Below, piece after piece: positions 44,065-56,570 of a DNA stretch of 64,000 nt. The stretch is from Polyodon spathula (Eukaryota; Chordata; Actinopteri; Acipenseriformes; Polyodontidae). The position numbers and the translations under genes were made by a program. The DNA lies in the NCBI RefSeq assembly GCF_017654505.1, contig NC_054537.1, forward strand, positions 73,070,118 through 73,134,117, given 5' to 3'. The notes beneath the pieces were generated by a model. It did no database searches, had not been told where the DNA came from, and was given only the letters and a program-made list of their open reading frames with translations. Position 1 is the first letter of the stretch, and the number at the start of each line of letters is the position of its first letter.

Positions 44065-44136
44065 ATGAACCGGAGTTTTAATAAATCTCAGACCTTGCGG
44101 TATTTGGACTGTACTACGGTGGAAGTAAAAAGCAAG
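44065..44136 (+). CDS. PARD6G: PARD6G exon 1 (partitioning defective 6 gamma)
   Basis: Encodes the 24-residue N-terminus beginning MNRSFNKSQTLRYLDC and ending VEVKSK at donor GTAAGG (phase 0). Among PAR6 proteins, the MNRSF-KSQTLR start is characteristic of the gamma paralogue; PARD6A and PARD6B start differently. PAR6 is the adaptor of the PAR3-PAR6-aPKC-CDC42 polarity complex at the cell cortex and tight junctions. The exon ends just before the PB1 domain, as in other vertebrates. Exon 2 lies 7.1 kb downstream and joins in frame. Confidence 0.93.
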
Positions 44137-45286
44137 GTAAGGAGAATACTTTTCTGGTTACAATATAAGTACTTTTTTTTTTTTTTTACAGTTTCTGTGC
44201 TCATTGAAAAAGTACTGGTGTGCGTTAAAAAAAAGACGCTACTTTTGAGACGCAGGCTAATAATTGGTACATTTCGGTGCTTACCATTACTTGTAACGTT
44301 AGAAAAATGTAGATGCATGCTTCAGAGACCCGACAATTAGCAGAAAAAAATACCTAAATATGCAGAAAATAATAACGTTTGGGAACGAAAGAAGGGGGAA
44401 AAGATCATTTTCCCACAAGTTACCCCTCTGAGCTTTTCAGTGCAGTAACTAAATGCGATTTAAAGCTTATGTTGTTGCCGTAGGTTTAAAATCCAGTGCT
44501 GTGTGAGTCAGACGCGGGATAATTGGTTTCTTTTTTTCTACGTAAATTGAAATGCGCCTGTTTTAACTTGTTTATTCCAATGGCTCGTTGCTTTATTCAG
44601 TCAGACTTCTGTATCATTTTTTAAAGGATGTTTTGAACAAACGCGACCCAGCAGTTTGCCTGATAAATATCACTAATCAGTCAGCGTCTGTGTTAACTCC
44701 TTTGTGACTGTGTGTGGAGTGATTGCATCTCAATGCTGTCCAGGGGAACTAAACCGCGGTCGGATAAATTTCGGGATAGGCTGGGTGGTTAAATACAGTA
44801 TGCATTAATGAGGGCGATACCCAAGGTGTGGAGTGGTGTCTTGGATGTGGTAATCTGACAGCGCAAGGCAACAACGTTTCTCATCTCAGGCGGGCAGGTA
44901 GGTACAGAGAATGAATATTATTGCCATGTTTTTTGGCAATCGCGTGACCCGATTGTGATAACGATATCTGTGTAAGGTACCTTGAGTCAGTGCAAGACGA
45001 GTTATAATTCAATGGAGACTCGGGCAATCCACGTAAGATCTCGTATTTTGTATGATCGCAGTTTTGTTTAATTTGCAATTCCGTGCAATGAAACCAAAGT
45101 TTGAAATTACCCAACAGTAAAAGGCAAACTTTGAAAAGAAATATTATCCAAAAGACAGGTATGTAAATTTCCCATTTCATACCGTGAAAACACTCCAAAA
45201 GAGAAAGGATTTATAAGTGAAGTGATTCTGAATGAGTGATGCAGTGAGTCTCTATTATTTATTATAGTTGAATATTTTGATTTGTA

Positions 45287-45320
<34 letters not shown>

Positions 45321-45919
45321 GGAGATCGGTTTTGGAAAAGAAGCACCGTTTGCAAGTATAGCTGTAGGACTACTTGTCCTTGACCCTGTTCAGTTTTACA
45401 ATACAATGTAATTTCTCCGTTCTTCTGGACGCTCTTTTTATCTTTTTCGCAGGGGCACATGCTTCCTCCTCCATTGCTTTCTTCTGTGGTACCCCTATTC
45501 TGTTAGCTGAATGCTTCTGCCTGCAGCAGGAAGGTTACATAAACAATTTCAAACTGAGGAATCAAAGTAGAAATTAAAGGTTATTGCTCTCTTCCTAAAT
45601 GGTATTTGTGCTACAGATAGAAGATTTCAGAAACCTCTACAGAGAAGATCTTTTCAGCATTGGCTTGTACATTGACGAGTCAAAAACTTACAAAAATGCC
45701 TGGTCCATTGTTCCAGTGGAAACAGGTGTGCCTGGTCCAGTGCTGAAGGTTTCTGCTTGTCACAATTGTACATTCCTGCCAGCTCAATCCGTCATTACCC
45801 TCTTGCCACTGGCTGTGGTTTTCTGCAAAATTTGCCATTCCAGTAACCCAGAAATGTTTTTGATGGACAGCCACTGTGTTGAAAGGACAAGCTGGCAGCA
45901 AGGGCGCCCACTGTCTTAC

Positions 45920-46610
45920 CCCTTGTGAAGTCACACAGATTCTTGTGCTTTCCCATTGTTGTACTGGTTGGACTGTCCCGAACCAGGCAAAGCATGTGCT
46001 GTCTACGGTCCTCCTCTGACTCTTGCAAGGGAGGTCTGAAAGTTTCCAAAACCACTGGTTGGTTAATATAGAATGATGAGACCACCTTTGGCAAAAAGGC
46101 TGGATTTGTTCTTAATGCTACCCACGGGTCATTTCCAGTGAAAGCCATACATGTGTCATTGATGGACAGCGCATGAATCTCACTTAATTGTCTGGCAGTC
46201 GTAATGGCTATTAAAAACGGCACCTTCAACAGGGCACAATTCTGTTGATGCCAGGGGCTGAAATGGGGGACCCATAAGGACCCACGATACCAGTTCCAAA
46301 TCCCACTTGGGGACCATACTTTTCATGGGAGGACGAAGCCTCCAAGCCCCTTTAAGAAATTGCACTGCCAGGAAGTGTGCCCCAGGGGACACAGAGTCAG
46401 TTTTGTCGTGGCACAGTGATATTGCTGCTAGACATACCTTCAAAATGGACGCTGATTTTCCCACGTCAAACAGATGCTGTAAGAAGGTTAATATTGTCTC
46501 AATAGGAAAGGTCACTGGATCGTGACCTTCAGCAATGCACCAGTCTTGGAAAACTTTCCATTTATATTAATACAGGGCTCTAGTGCTGGACGCCCTAGCA
46601 GATTGTAGTG
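45920..46610 (-). pseudogene. DIRS-type tyrosine recombinase relic
   Basis: Minus-strand frames read DWCIAEGHDPVTFPIETILT, LQHLFDVGKSASILKVCLAA, VPKWDLELVSWVLMGPPFQP, and FLIAITTARQLSEIHALSIN with NPAFLPKVVSSFYINQPVVL. These correspond to the N-terminal and box I region of DIRS-family tyrosine recombinases. The box I Arg (normally RxSEL) reads QLSEI, so a catalytic residue appears lost. It is the half of the enzyme that is missing from the nearby DIRS element at 40,011-42,937, but in the opposite orientation. Confidence 0.72.
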
Positions 46611-47869
46611 TCTCTACCACTGCATCTGGCAAACCTTGTCCAGATAGACGGCTTCATATGGAATAGTTGTACACAATGGTCATATAATTGTATAGGTCTT
46701 CTACTGGATAAATTAGCTGGGACTGATCACGTGAATTTACATGTACTGCAGACTAGGGTTATATTCTGTTTTTTTTTTGGCCAGTCCTAGACAACAAAAA
46801 ATATTATAAAATATGTACAAATAAAATCACCTGGAACACTATTAACCCTACTGTTAAAGGGTTGTGTCATACAAAGTTAAAGGATCCTGTTGAAATTCAG
46901 GATTCAGGACTTTTTAAAGAGAAAGATGCAAAAACAGGCTTAACGTTATAGCAGTGCATAAACCTGTAATACCGTATTCCTTCGAATTTAACACACGCTT
47001 TTTAAATCATGTTTTGCTTCTCATAAATAGCCTGCGTCTTAAACTCGAGTACATTGTAGTGGTGCATGTATTAAAATTGGCAACAGAAGACCTTACTATC
47101 CAAGTACACAAACAGCAACGTGACTGACTGCCAATAAAGGACTACAAAGGCTTCTGTCCAAATACACAAGCAGCAACGTGACACTGCTGAGAAAAAAACA
47201 AACCAAGCTTCCTGAGGAATTCCAAGAGAAATGTTTACAATTTCAGCATTTCTAACAAACAGTGCCAGCTTGGACAGATCGGAAATGCTAATCAGAAGAA
47301 CCAGAAGAGCCCTTTATTATTAATAGAGCCTCTGCGGCCCTATACTTTTTATAGAGACTCTGGACCTTCATTACTGACTATTGTGCTACATGTAAAATAA
47401 AGCTTTCAAAGCCTTCCAATTTTTAGTATACACCTTCAGAGTTTGGGTGATGGAAATATAGTTTTTTGCATCTTTTATGTTTCATAGATGTATAAACATT
47501 TTATTTATGATGGGAAAACAGTAAGATGGGTTTTTAAAGGATCTCTATTGTATTATAAATTAAAACAGAATGGTGTGGTTTATTTTTTCAAAGCTAAAGA
47601 TGAAAATACATTGCCTTAGATTAAATTATAATTGCTTATTAAATACTAACTGGAAAAAATTCCGTTAATGAAGTTATCTGTATCTAAGCTCATTCTTTTT
47701 TAATTTCAGACGGGAACACACCCTCAAAATTATGTATGATGACGGGGTGGGACTAAGGGGTGGGACTTACAGCTGGAGAGGCGGGGCCTGCGTCTTAAAT
47801 TTGAGGGAGTCTTATATTCAAAGGAATACAGTAATTAACTCAGTCAAATCTGCATTTGCAACCCTAAAA

Positions 47870-48060
47870 ATTGACTGGTCATTTTGCAGTTTCCCCATGC
47901 TTCTACTATGCATTTACCAAAGTTTACTGGTATTTTATTATTTTTTTTACCATACCCTTCTGGGCTTTACACTGCTTATCCATGCTATATCATGCTTCCA
48001 CTATGATTTATTACACTTTGCTATGCTTTTACTCTCGGAACTTTTATGTAGGGGTTGTAC
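47870..48060 (-). repeat. dispersed AAGCATGGTAAA-type repeat, copy 3 (inverted)
   Basis: Its complement contains TAAATGCATAGTAGAAGCAT and TAAAAGCATAGCAAAG in the same order as copies at 9025 and 39,405. Lies in PARD6G intron 1. Confidence 0.55.
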
Positions 48061-51000
48061 AATTGCTTTTTCTTGGAAAATATTCTTGATTGGCCTCGTG
48101 CCTTATTTTCAGAATGAGGGACAAAAACAAGAAACACCTTTGCTTATTTAAAATGGTCTCCAAATGTTTAACTAAAATAAAGAACTGCATTGATACAGTA
48201 GTAGGGCTTTAGATAATTTGTTGCCGATAATTTACTGTACATTGTATCAGTGTGTGAATTTTTGTGGCTGAAACGATTCCAAATCACATAACTAATTGAC
48301 ATTGTGGCTTAGAAAAGACCAGGACTGAATGGCCGAGGGTGTTCAGGTCAGGATTGAGGTGTGCTTGCTCTCTAGGTCTCAAGCCAGCGGTCAGCTTAGT
48401 GTCTGCCTATAACCAATGCAACTGTCTGTTATCATTCGGAAGCAATGTTGCTGTTCTTTTGACAAATTAGAAAACGAATCACATAACATCTTTCTTTGTC
48501 AGTTAAGCAGGTTGCATTTTCCCTTAACTAAGAGATATGTGCCATGACTATATAATCACATTTAATTGAGTTGTTGTAGTACACATGGCACCTAGGAGCA
48601 TTAAAATTGAGGTCACAGTCTTCAAAAGTCTGTTCCTCAGTCAGTACAAACCACTGCTTATCCTTAGCCATCTTTGTTTCTGAAGTTATGAATACTATTT
48701 TACCTTTTTTTTGCAATGCAGAAGTACTCAATTATCCCAAGCAAGTGTATGAATTGAATATTATGCATTATTTAAATAGTTACAATGATCTGTTTATGTT
48801 GTCCTGTAAGCCACATTGGAGCAGTATTGTGGGTTGCAGTATATTAAGTGAGAAAACACAACCAAAGATCAGAAAAAGTAATGAGTTGACAAATCATGTT
48901 ATTTTGCTGTTCACTATAACAGGGGTGAGGGTGTTGATATGGCCTGCAGGTACGCAGGATTTATTTACTATATTTACACAATTGCAGTAACAACCAGCAA
49001 TGGTACTCCTAGTGCAGAAGGACATACAAGCCAGTGTGAACAAAAGAAATACAAAAAAAAACCACAATGGTATAAGACTGCTAAAAAATAAGTTTGCCAA
49101 ACAACGGCTTCAGAGTTTCTAAAAACAGCCCTTTTTTTGTTTTGAGTTTTATGTATTTAAGACAGCACTGCAAAATGGTCATGCCTGACAACTAGGAATG
49201 CAACAGTTAAGATTTCCTGAACTGAAACCATCATTTGCATAAAATTCCAAACCAATGAAAAAGCTAAGCCGATGGCATTTTCAGGAGCTCATCATACACT
49301 TTACTGCATGTAGACCGTTTACGTTAACATCCTTAATAATTTTAATATGGTAACATAAATCCAAAGTTATGACAAGACTTGCTGCCCTCAGTAGGGATAT
49401 CTGTAGCTTCATACTTCTTCTGGGTGTTCAGAAGTCTTTACGTTTCTTGGAGGCATTGTTGGTGAAAGGTGCTGGTACGAGTACTAGTAGGCATATGCAA
49501 ACACGTAACTTGTTAATAAATACATTGTAAGCAGTAAAATGCTGAAACTGGAAGTTTTTTTATTTTTAAATAAATAAATAGATTGAATAATGATGCTAAA
49601 GTGACTGAAACAGCCAAGTACAAAAGTATTGAAATAAAACAACGTTTTAATTGAGGTCCTGAACCATTGTGAAACTGGAATAAGCAGTAAATTGAGTGCA
49701 GCTGGAAAACAAGCGAAAGGGATGCTGTAGACAAATATGTGGAAGCTGCTTTAAATTGTATGTTTCTGTGAGCAGGTCAGTTTATTAAGGTAGGTTCATT
49801 TCCTGTGCATGCATTGAAAACAGTTTAATTTGATTTATTTGAGCTTCTGTCATGTGTAGTGATGATCTCTATTAAACCAGCACACTAAACATGAACTTTT
49901 TTTTTTTTGTGTAGGCTGGCGGAAGGCTTGGGTTCTAGCTTTAGTTTTTTGCTGACAAATCTAGGTGACATTTTTAAAATGCTTACTAACATCTGGTCAC
50001 TTTGAAGCCAGCATGTTGATTAAACAGTTAAATTTGGAAAACCCTGAGCTGCAGTTCTACTCGCATGTGATTTACACAGGACTCACCACTTACAACTGAC
50101 CAAGCAACAATGGGGATGAAAGTATATTAATAAATAAAATTAAAAAGGGTCTCAATACATTATATTATTCTACATTGTGTCGCAGTGTTTGATACGTTGA
50201 TAGGAATGATGCAGTAACACTGTATTTAAGCTTGTTTGTCACACTACAAAAAACTACTAAATAAAAACCTGTTCACTTGGCTGCACTTTCATTTCAGTTT
50301 TAAAACCAATCAGAAACAGCTGAAAGAGTCAATAAAAAATGGAACAGATCATAACCGACTTGCATCACGACTGACAGCTGTGTGGTGAAATAAACTAAAT
50401 GTTAAATAAATGTTTTCCTCATCAAGCTGTTCTTCATTCAGAAAGTCAAGTGCCCGAGCCAATGACAAAACCCAACTCTTCTGCCAGCCAGACCAAGCTT
50501 ACAGTATATTTGGAGGAGGACCCGTGAAAGGCTGGAAAGATCTGTGCCAAAACAAGCCTGTCACCATACAAAGTGCTTGAGCTAACCTAGTTTGCATAGT
50601 GAAACCAATCTATAATAGTACTAGTAGGGCTCCCTAAAGATATAATGTGAACTGAAACACCTGGTATGTCTGGGGTTACAAGGGATTGAGACAAGTTACT
50701 CTGTAAAGAATACAACCCATGGACAGATGAGCAAAATACCCTCAAATTTAAATCTTTAGTCGTTTTGAGTGCAGGTTACTAAATAGACGGCACTGTTGTA
50801 ACATTAGCAAGCTCAGCAGTAGGATAATGTTTTATCTGCTGTTCAGTCAATGTAAATAAACGCAATGCAATGTTTGTGTTGTACTCCTGGGCCTCTGGTA
50901 CAAACCAATTGTATTTGGTACTGCATCAGATTATTATTTCCATCATTTTTCTTCAGTCCTGTATCTTGGTATTTTCCAATTTGTCACAAATGTTTGAAAT

Positions 51001-51278
51001 TGGTAATTCCTGGCTTGACCATGGTATACAATCCTTGTACTGTTTGCGGAAAGTATTCCAGGGTAACCTTTGCTGTGTGTGGGCGTTCAAAATCTTGCTG
51101 AAATCTCTAAAAGTGCTTCAGTTCTGGGCCGGTTTAATTTGGCCCCAGTCTTGTTTGCTTGAATTGGCATCATTTGCTTCCAAGCCTGTATCCATCAATC
51201 CGGCACTAAGAGTGTTTACTGTGTGTGGTTACTCCTCCGTCTCTAACATAAATTTCTTTTTTTTTTTGGTCTCTCAAG

Positions 51279-51501
51279 TATGGGGCTGAATTCAGAAGAT
51301 TCTCCTTGGATCGATTCAAACCTGGCAAATTTGAAGAGTTCTACAAGCTCATTCTTCACATTCACCGGTTATCCAACGTTGAAGTCATGCTCGGCTATGC
51401 TGACGTCCACGGAGATCTGCTGCCCATTAACAACGATGACAACTTCTGCAAGGCTGTCTCCATGGCCAACCCCTTGCTTAGGGTCTTCATACAGAAACAA
51501 G
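51279..51501 (+). CDS. PARD6G: PARD6G exon 2 (PB1 domain)
   Basis: Encodes 74 residues plus one base: [74 protein letters not shown]. It ends at donor GTAAGG in phase 1. This is the PB1 domain that binds atypical PKC. The acidic OPCA-like loop ([12 protein letters not shown]) and the basic KSK/RR residues around the exon 1-2 join are kept. The next exon (CRIB-like segment and PDZ) should start with an EEA-like segment but is not found up to 64,000, so the gene is partial here. Confidence 0.95.
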
Positions 51502-54500
51502 GTAAGGCTTCGTCGAGCTGCTTGTCTGCAGTGGAGTTGGAAAGAACCCAAAAGTAGGTCATCAGGCTGTTGATTTAGATTATTAATCTTAAACTCTCAC
51601 CAACTGTGGCTTTTAGTAAATGATCTTGTAAATTGCAGTTAATTCTCTAGTAGGTAATACCCACTGAATTAGATATTGCCATAGTGCAAAATATTTTTTC
51701 CCCCCAAAGATGTAGGAAAAAAAAGGTTTATTAGCATGCATATATGTAGTTCGGTGAAAGGTTCAAATGCTGTAAAAGACCTAAATATTACATTTAAATA
51801 TACTGTAAAAACCTTTGTATAAGTATTTTCTAGGTATTTTAGGGGGTCCTAAAAAGGGGGGAGTGACTTAAACACCAGTTTGACCTGTAGGCTTTTTCCT
51901 GAAATTGTTGTCTCAAAAAGGGAAGGGGGACGACGACACGTATACACTTGTTTTTACGGCACTTGTTTCCACTTCCCATAAATAGTTCTACTCGAATCTG
52001 GTACAAATCCCTTATGGATCATTTTCACAGAGATGTGGGAGGAGCATGTAGCCAATTCTGAACGGGTTATGATGGGTTTACACATGTAAGAATAAATCCC
52101 TGACAGTTGAGAGAACGCACAGCAACTGCGGATTTCATACTAAGTACTGTATTCCTTCAGGTTCAGACAGTAGAGAGAGTAACAGAGGAGGCTCTCGGCC
52201 TACACTTCCCCTTCCATTGGCCCACCCCTGCCACATCTGCATTATATTTACATTATTGAGGCTGCGGAACTGCACAGCAGATGGTGGTAGTTTTGTGATG
52301 TGGGCTTCTGTCCGCTCTTACCAGTAGTGCTTCATTACGTGAAAGTTAAGCATATAAAAACAGTTGTGGCGTGATGAGTCACATTTAATGGATGCTAATC
52401 CGAGTAAACAACAGAAAAGTAGCATTTTTCGATAAAGCCTATTGAGCATTGAACATTTGCAGTCAGTGTGTAATACATGTGGTCCATTGCTTGTCTTGTG
52501 TCAGTTCTACCAGTTGACCCTGTTGACTGTTCACATTCCCCAAAGTTATTTTGAGCCCCAAACTTTTTTCTTTCCTTAAACTTCTTTTCACTATGCCACT
52601 CTCCTTTGGACACTAGGAGGTAAAAAAAATAAAAATCCAAACTGTGTTATAACTTAAGAAGCGAAACACTGTTTCTTGGACGTTTGTATAGAGATATTAT
52701 TATCACCATGGGCTTACACAGTAAGTAGAGTTTTCGATTTTAACAATAAACACTGATAAAACAGCCACCTCATTCGCTGTGCAGTTTGCTGTATTTTGTT
52801 GAAGTAGAGGTACAAGCACACACACAGTAATTCCCGTCTCTGTTGTTTGATTTGAGCTCAGTTCTCGGGATGTGATTTGCAAACGCATAAAAACTCCAAA
52901 GAAGCAGAACTTTCCGTTAATACCTGAAAGAGGCAGTCAGTTCACTTTCTGTAAGAATAAAAGCAAAATAAATATATAATAAAACATATAAAAATAAATA
53001 TAAACCGAAAAAGAGAATTAATAAACATTTAAATAGACTAAATAAATACTGAAAACGTGACACAAGGTGACATTTTAGGTGCCAAAGGCCTCCTTTTAAA
53101 AGAACACAGCTCTGAAATAAATAGTTGTGATTTAGACTTTATAACCATTTAAGAAACACTAACAAACAGTGCAGGGCTTCTTTGAAGATAAATCATTTTC
53201 TGTTTGTGTGAGACTTCGGCTTCAACAAAAGGGTTCATCTTTTTGTTTCAACTGGGCAGTTGGCAAAAAGTTTTTGGGAGCACTGCCACCACTTACTGTA
53301 TTGTGTGATTCATCGATATTGTGAATTCCAGCGTGTTTTTTTTAACACTAATTCTGTAACATTCCCTTGAGATACAAATGTTGAAAAGCAGACTGCTTTT
53401 GTTTCGAAAAGAGAGTTAAAGTGTGTGTCGTAGCACATCGACAACAGCACAGTTTATGCGATATCATTACAGCCTTATATAATGGGGAGCATTTATATAT
53501 CCATGTAGTCAGATCTTTTTAATGTACTTCAAAAGGACGGAGCATAAATGGTGACAACGAGTGATGCTGACTTGCAGTAGTTTACCAATAATGTATGCAA
53601 ATAAGCGTTCCTGGTTATCCATCACAAAACAAAATAACTCAATATGTTATCCCCAATTGGATTGAATAGCCAATTGTGATGAAACTTGATTAGGATGTTT
53701 TTACCACATGTGGAAAGTATTTCATCATCAGAGTTTTTGGGGAAACCTGTCCATCAATAACAGTATGTACATCAGCGTTACGTTTTACATACTTTTCTAA
53801 GGGGATTTTATTGTATAACAGTCTGTTTTTATGACAAGCGGCAATGGCGTTTCCAGACTTTGCCGTGGCGCCATGTCTATGACTCGCTCAGTTTTGTTTG
53901 TGGGTTACTTATTTTCAAAAAACCACATTGACTTCATTATACTACACACACAAACGGCATTCAAATAAACTTCATACATTTAAATCTTTCTGAATCTCAG
54001 TTTTCACATTATTCTGCCAGTCAGAACATTTAAAAAAAAAATTGTTTAAATATTTTGTGCCGTTATTTTGAAAACAGTTATAATATTGGAAAAACATTTT
54101 GGAATTGGTTTTAGCCCCTTAGCAAGGTTCATTTCTATCTCTCTCTTGGACTTTCTAACTTACTTTTGGATTTACGTTTGCAGTTCCAAGTACTCTTTCT
54201 GTGTACTTTGTTTTTGGTCCTTTTTTAAACGCCTTGTAAAGTGCCTTTTTTTGAATATTTTTTAAAATGGATCTGTTAAATCCATTTTGTTTCAGTGTTC
54301 TACTTTTGGGATGTAATTGTTCTACGCCTCTAGTACTACATTTAAAAAAAAAAAAAAACAGCCATCCTTTTTCTGTAGATGATTTCTCTGTTTTACCCCA
54401 ATCTACTTCTGTAACTGTGTTTCATTCCTTCATAGTTTGCCTTTCTAAAATTGTAAACCTTAGCTTTGGTCATTTACTTTTTGGGTTTTAAAAAGCACTT

Positions 54501-56530
54501 CCAGTAACCTGCATTTTGTTTAAGTTTCCGTGTATGGTGTCTGCTTTGGGACTTTTTTCTTTATAATATTATGATGTTTCAGACGTGGGCTGACTTTCAC
54601 AACATCAAAATCAACAAACTTATAGTGTGCATATGTTGCGGTGGTGACTGCGAAGCCCATGAAAGACCAGGCAACTGCTAGGAAACTTTTTCTGACAACT
54701 GTTGTACTACAGTACTGGTAGTTAACTCAAGCATCTTTCCCAGTATGCAAAATTCAAGCAACAAAATCTTCTTCTTCAACGTTATTAAAGTGATCATTGG
54801 TTCTCTCTCTGTCTCTGTTAAAAAAAATATATATATATATATATATTAAGTGAGGTATTCTGGCCAGACCACCAATACAACTTGACCTTTACCACAGGAT
54901 GTGATGGTAGCAGGAATAAGGAAGGATTTTGTTGTTTTAGTTTGTAATTGGTTAGCACGCCATTAAGGGAGATTGAATGGTGTACAAAGAGTGGTGGAAA
55001 TATAACAGAAATAAACAAATGGCAACTTTGCTTACCTAGCCTGAAACACCACTGACTTGTATGCTCGGTCCTTCAAATACATGTGACCGTCAGTATCTGT
55101 CAGCCTAATCAGACTTTCACCAGCATCAAGGCATGCTTTCTTTAAGCATTTGACATGCTCTGCCATTCGGGTATGAAGCTAATTGATTCAGCGCACAGTC
55201 ATTTCACTTTTGGCTCTTATTTTCAATGTTGTCAGATGATGTGGTTCAGAAAGAAAGGGATCCTGTGTTATTTAATGCCTCAAGCTATCATTTAGTGATT
55301 ATATAAAGGTGTGTACAGTTAAGGAATCTCTGGGAGCAGCCAACCTATATGTTTTGGACAGCTCTGGATTAATCTGCATCTAATCTCACTTTAAACTGAT
55401 GTATTTAAGCAAAAATATGTACAGAATAATATGATTTTGTTTTCAAGTAACTGGATCCCCTTTCCAGTTGAAGCCCATTGTAAAATAACCATAGAGGCTT
55501 AAATGTGGTGGTGATCGTCAAAGCATGTAGGACAATGATAATTGCTAAGTCTGGTATGGCATTCCATCTGTAGCACAAACAAGGTAATACCAGACTTTGC
55601 AGTTACTAATGCAGAAACACAAGTTCCTTGGGAGTAAAATGAAGATCAGATGTCCCGCCCAATGGATGTAAATGGATAATATCCACTGCACTGGTTCAGA
55701 TTCCTCACTGAGAAAAAAAAAATGTAATGATGATCTATGTGGATACCAATATATTTAGTAAACAAGGTATTTGAGTGTGGTAACATAGACAACAACTGTC
55801 CCTCTCCAGTCATTCCATATTCATTGAACTGTTCAAATACTTCTTGGAAGTCTTGACAGACTTGTACGTGCAGTAACTACTATAACCTTCAGTGGAGTTC
55901 ATGTCTTGCATCCGTGAAGCAAAGCTTGAATATAATCCACAGAGCTCCTGCCACTTAAGAATTAGTGCATTCCCACACTATATAAAGTGACTGGGGGCCA
56001 ATCCAGAGACAGTGCCTCCCCATTGTGTTCTTCTCCATTGTGTAGCAGAATGTGGGATGTCGGTTCACAGTGTAATTGTGCCTGGGCAGTCATGTGTTTT
56101 CACTGGTCAATCACGTTACTCGTGGATCGGGGGACACCACTTGTGTGGTTTTGTCGTGCCAATAACAGCTCAAGTTGTTTCACATGCTGTTAAAGCCTTT
56201 GACCTCATATAGGGTTTAGTAAGACCCCATTTTGGAGACCAGCAGACATACATAACAGTCAACCATTTAAGTTGCAAAGTTAATCTATTCAGATGTCATT
56301 TTAACACTGATTGTTAATTTTTTAATTTTTTTTTTAACAGGAGTGGATAAGCAGGAGAGGGGCACCAGGTTCTTTGGCAAAATCCAGTATTTTTTTTTTA
56401 GTTTTTCTTCAGCAGTAGAGTTTAGGGTTTGTTTTTTCAAGTGTCATTACTGAGTAGCATTGCTGTTTTGGGGGGGAAATTCCTCAGCCAATCCCAGACT
56501 AAACTTTAAACAAATATGAAGCAAAGGATA

Positions 56531-56531
<1 letters not shown>

Positions 56532-56570
<39 letters not shown>
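56532..56570 (+). repeat. poly-C tract
   Basis: About 39 consecutive C. True length is uncertain in any sequencing method. Confidence 0.9.

Larger units (their letters stand above)
44137..51278 (+). other. PARD6G: PARD6G intron 1
   Basis: A 7.1-kb intron with donor GTAAGG and acceptor TCTCAAG. It contains a DIRS-type recombinase relic (45,920-46,610), an inverted copy of the dispersed AAGCATGG repeat (47,870-48,060) and long poly-T runs. No extra PARD6G exon is seen. Confidence 0.85.

Noticed and set aside
45599..45928. Plus-strand 109-codon frame as an extra PARD6G exon
   Set aside because: PARD6G exon 1 joins exon 2 directly in phase with the known protein; this frame matches no PAR6 region.
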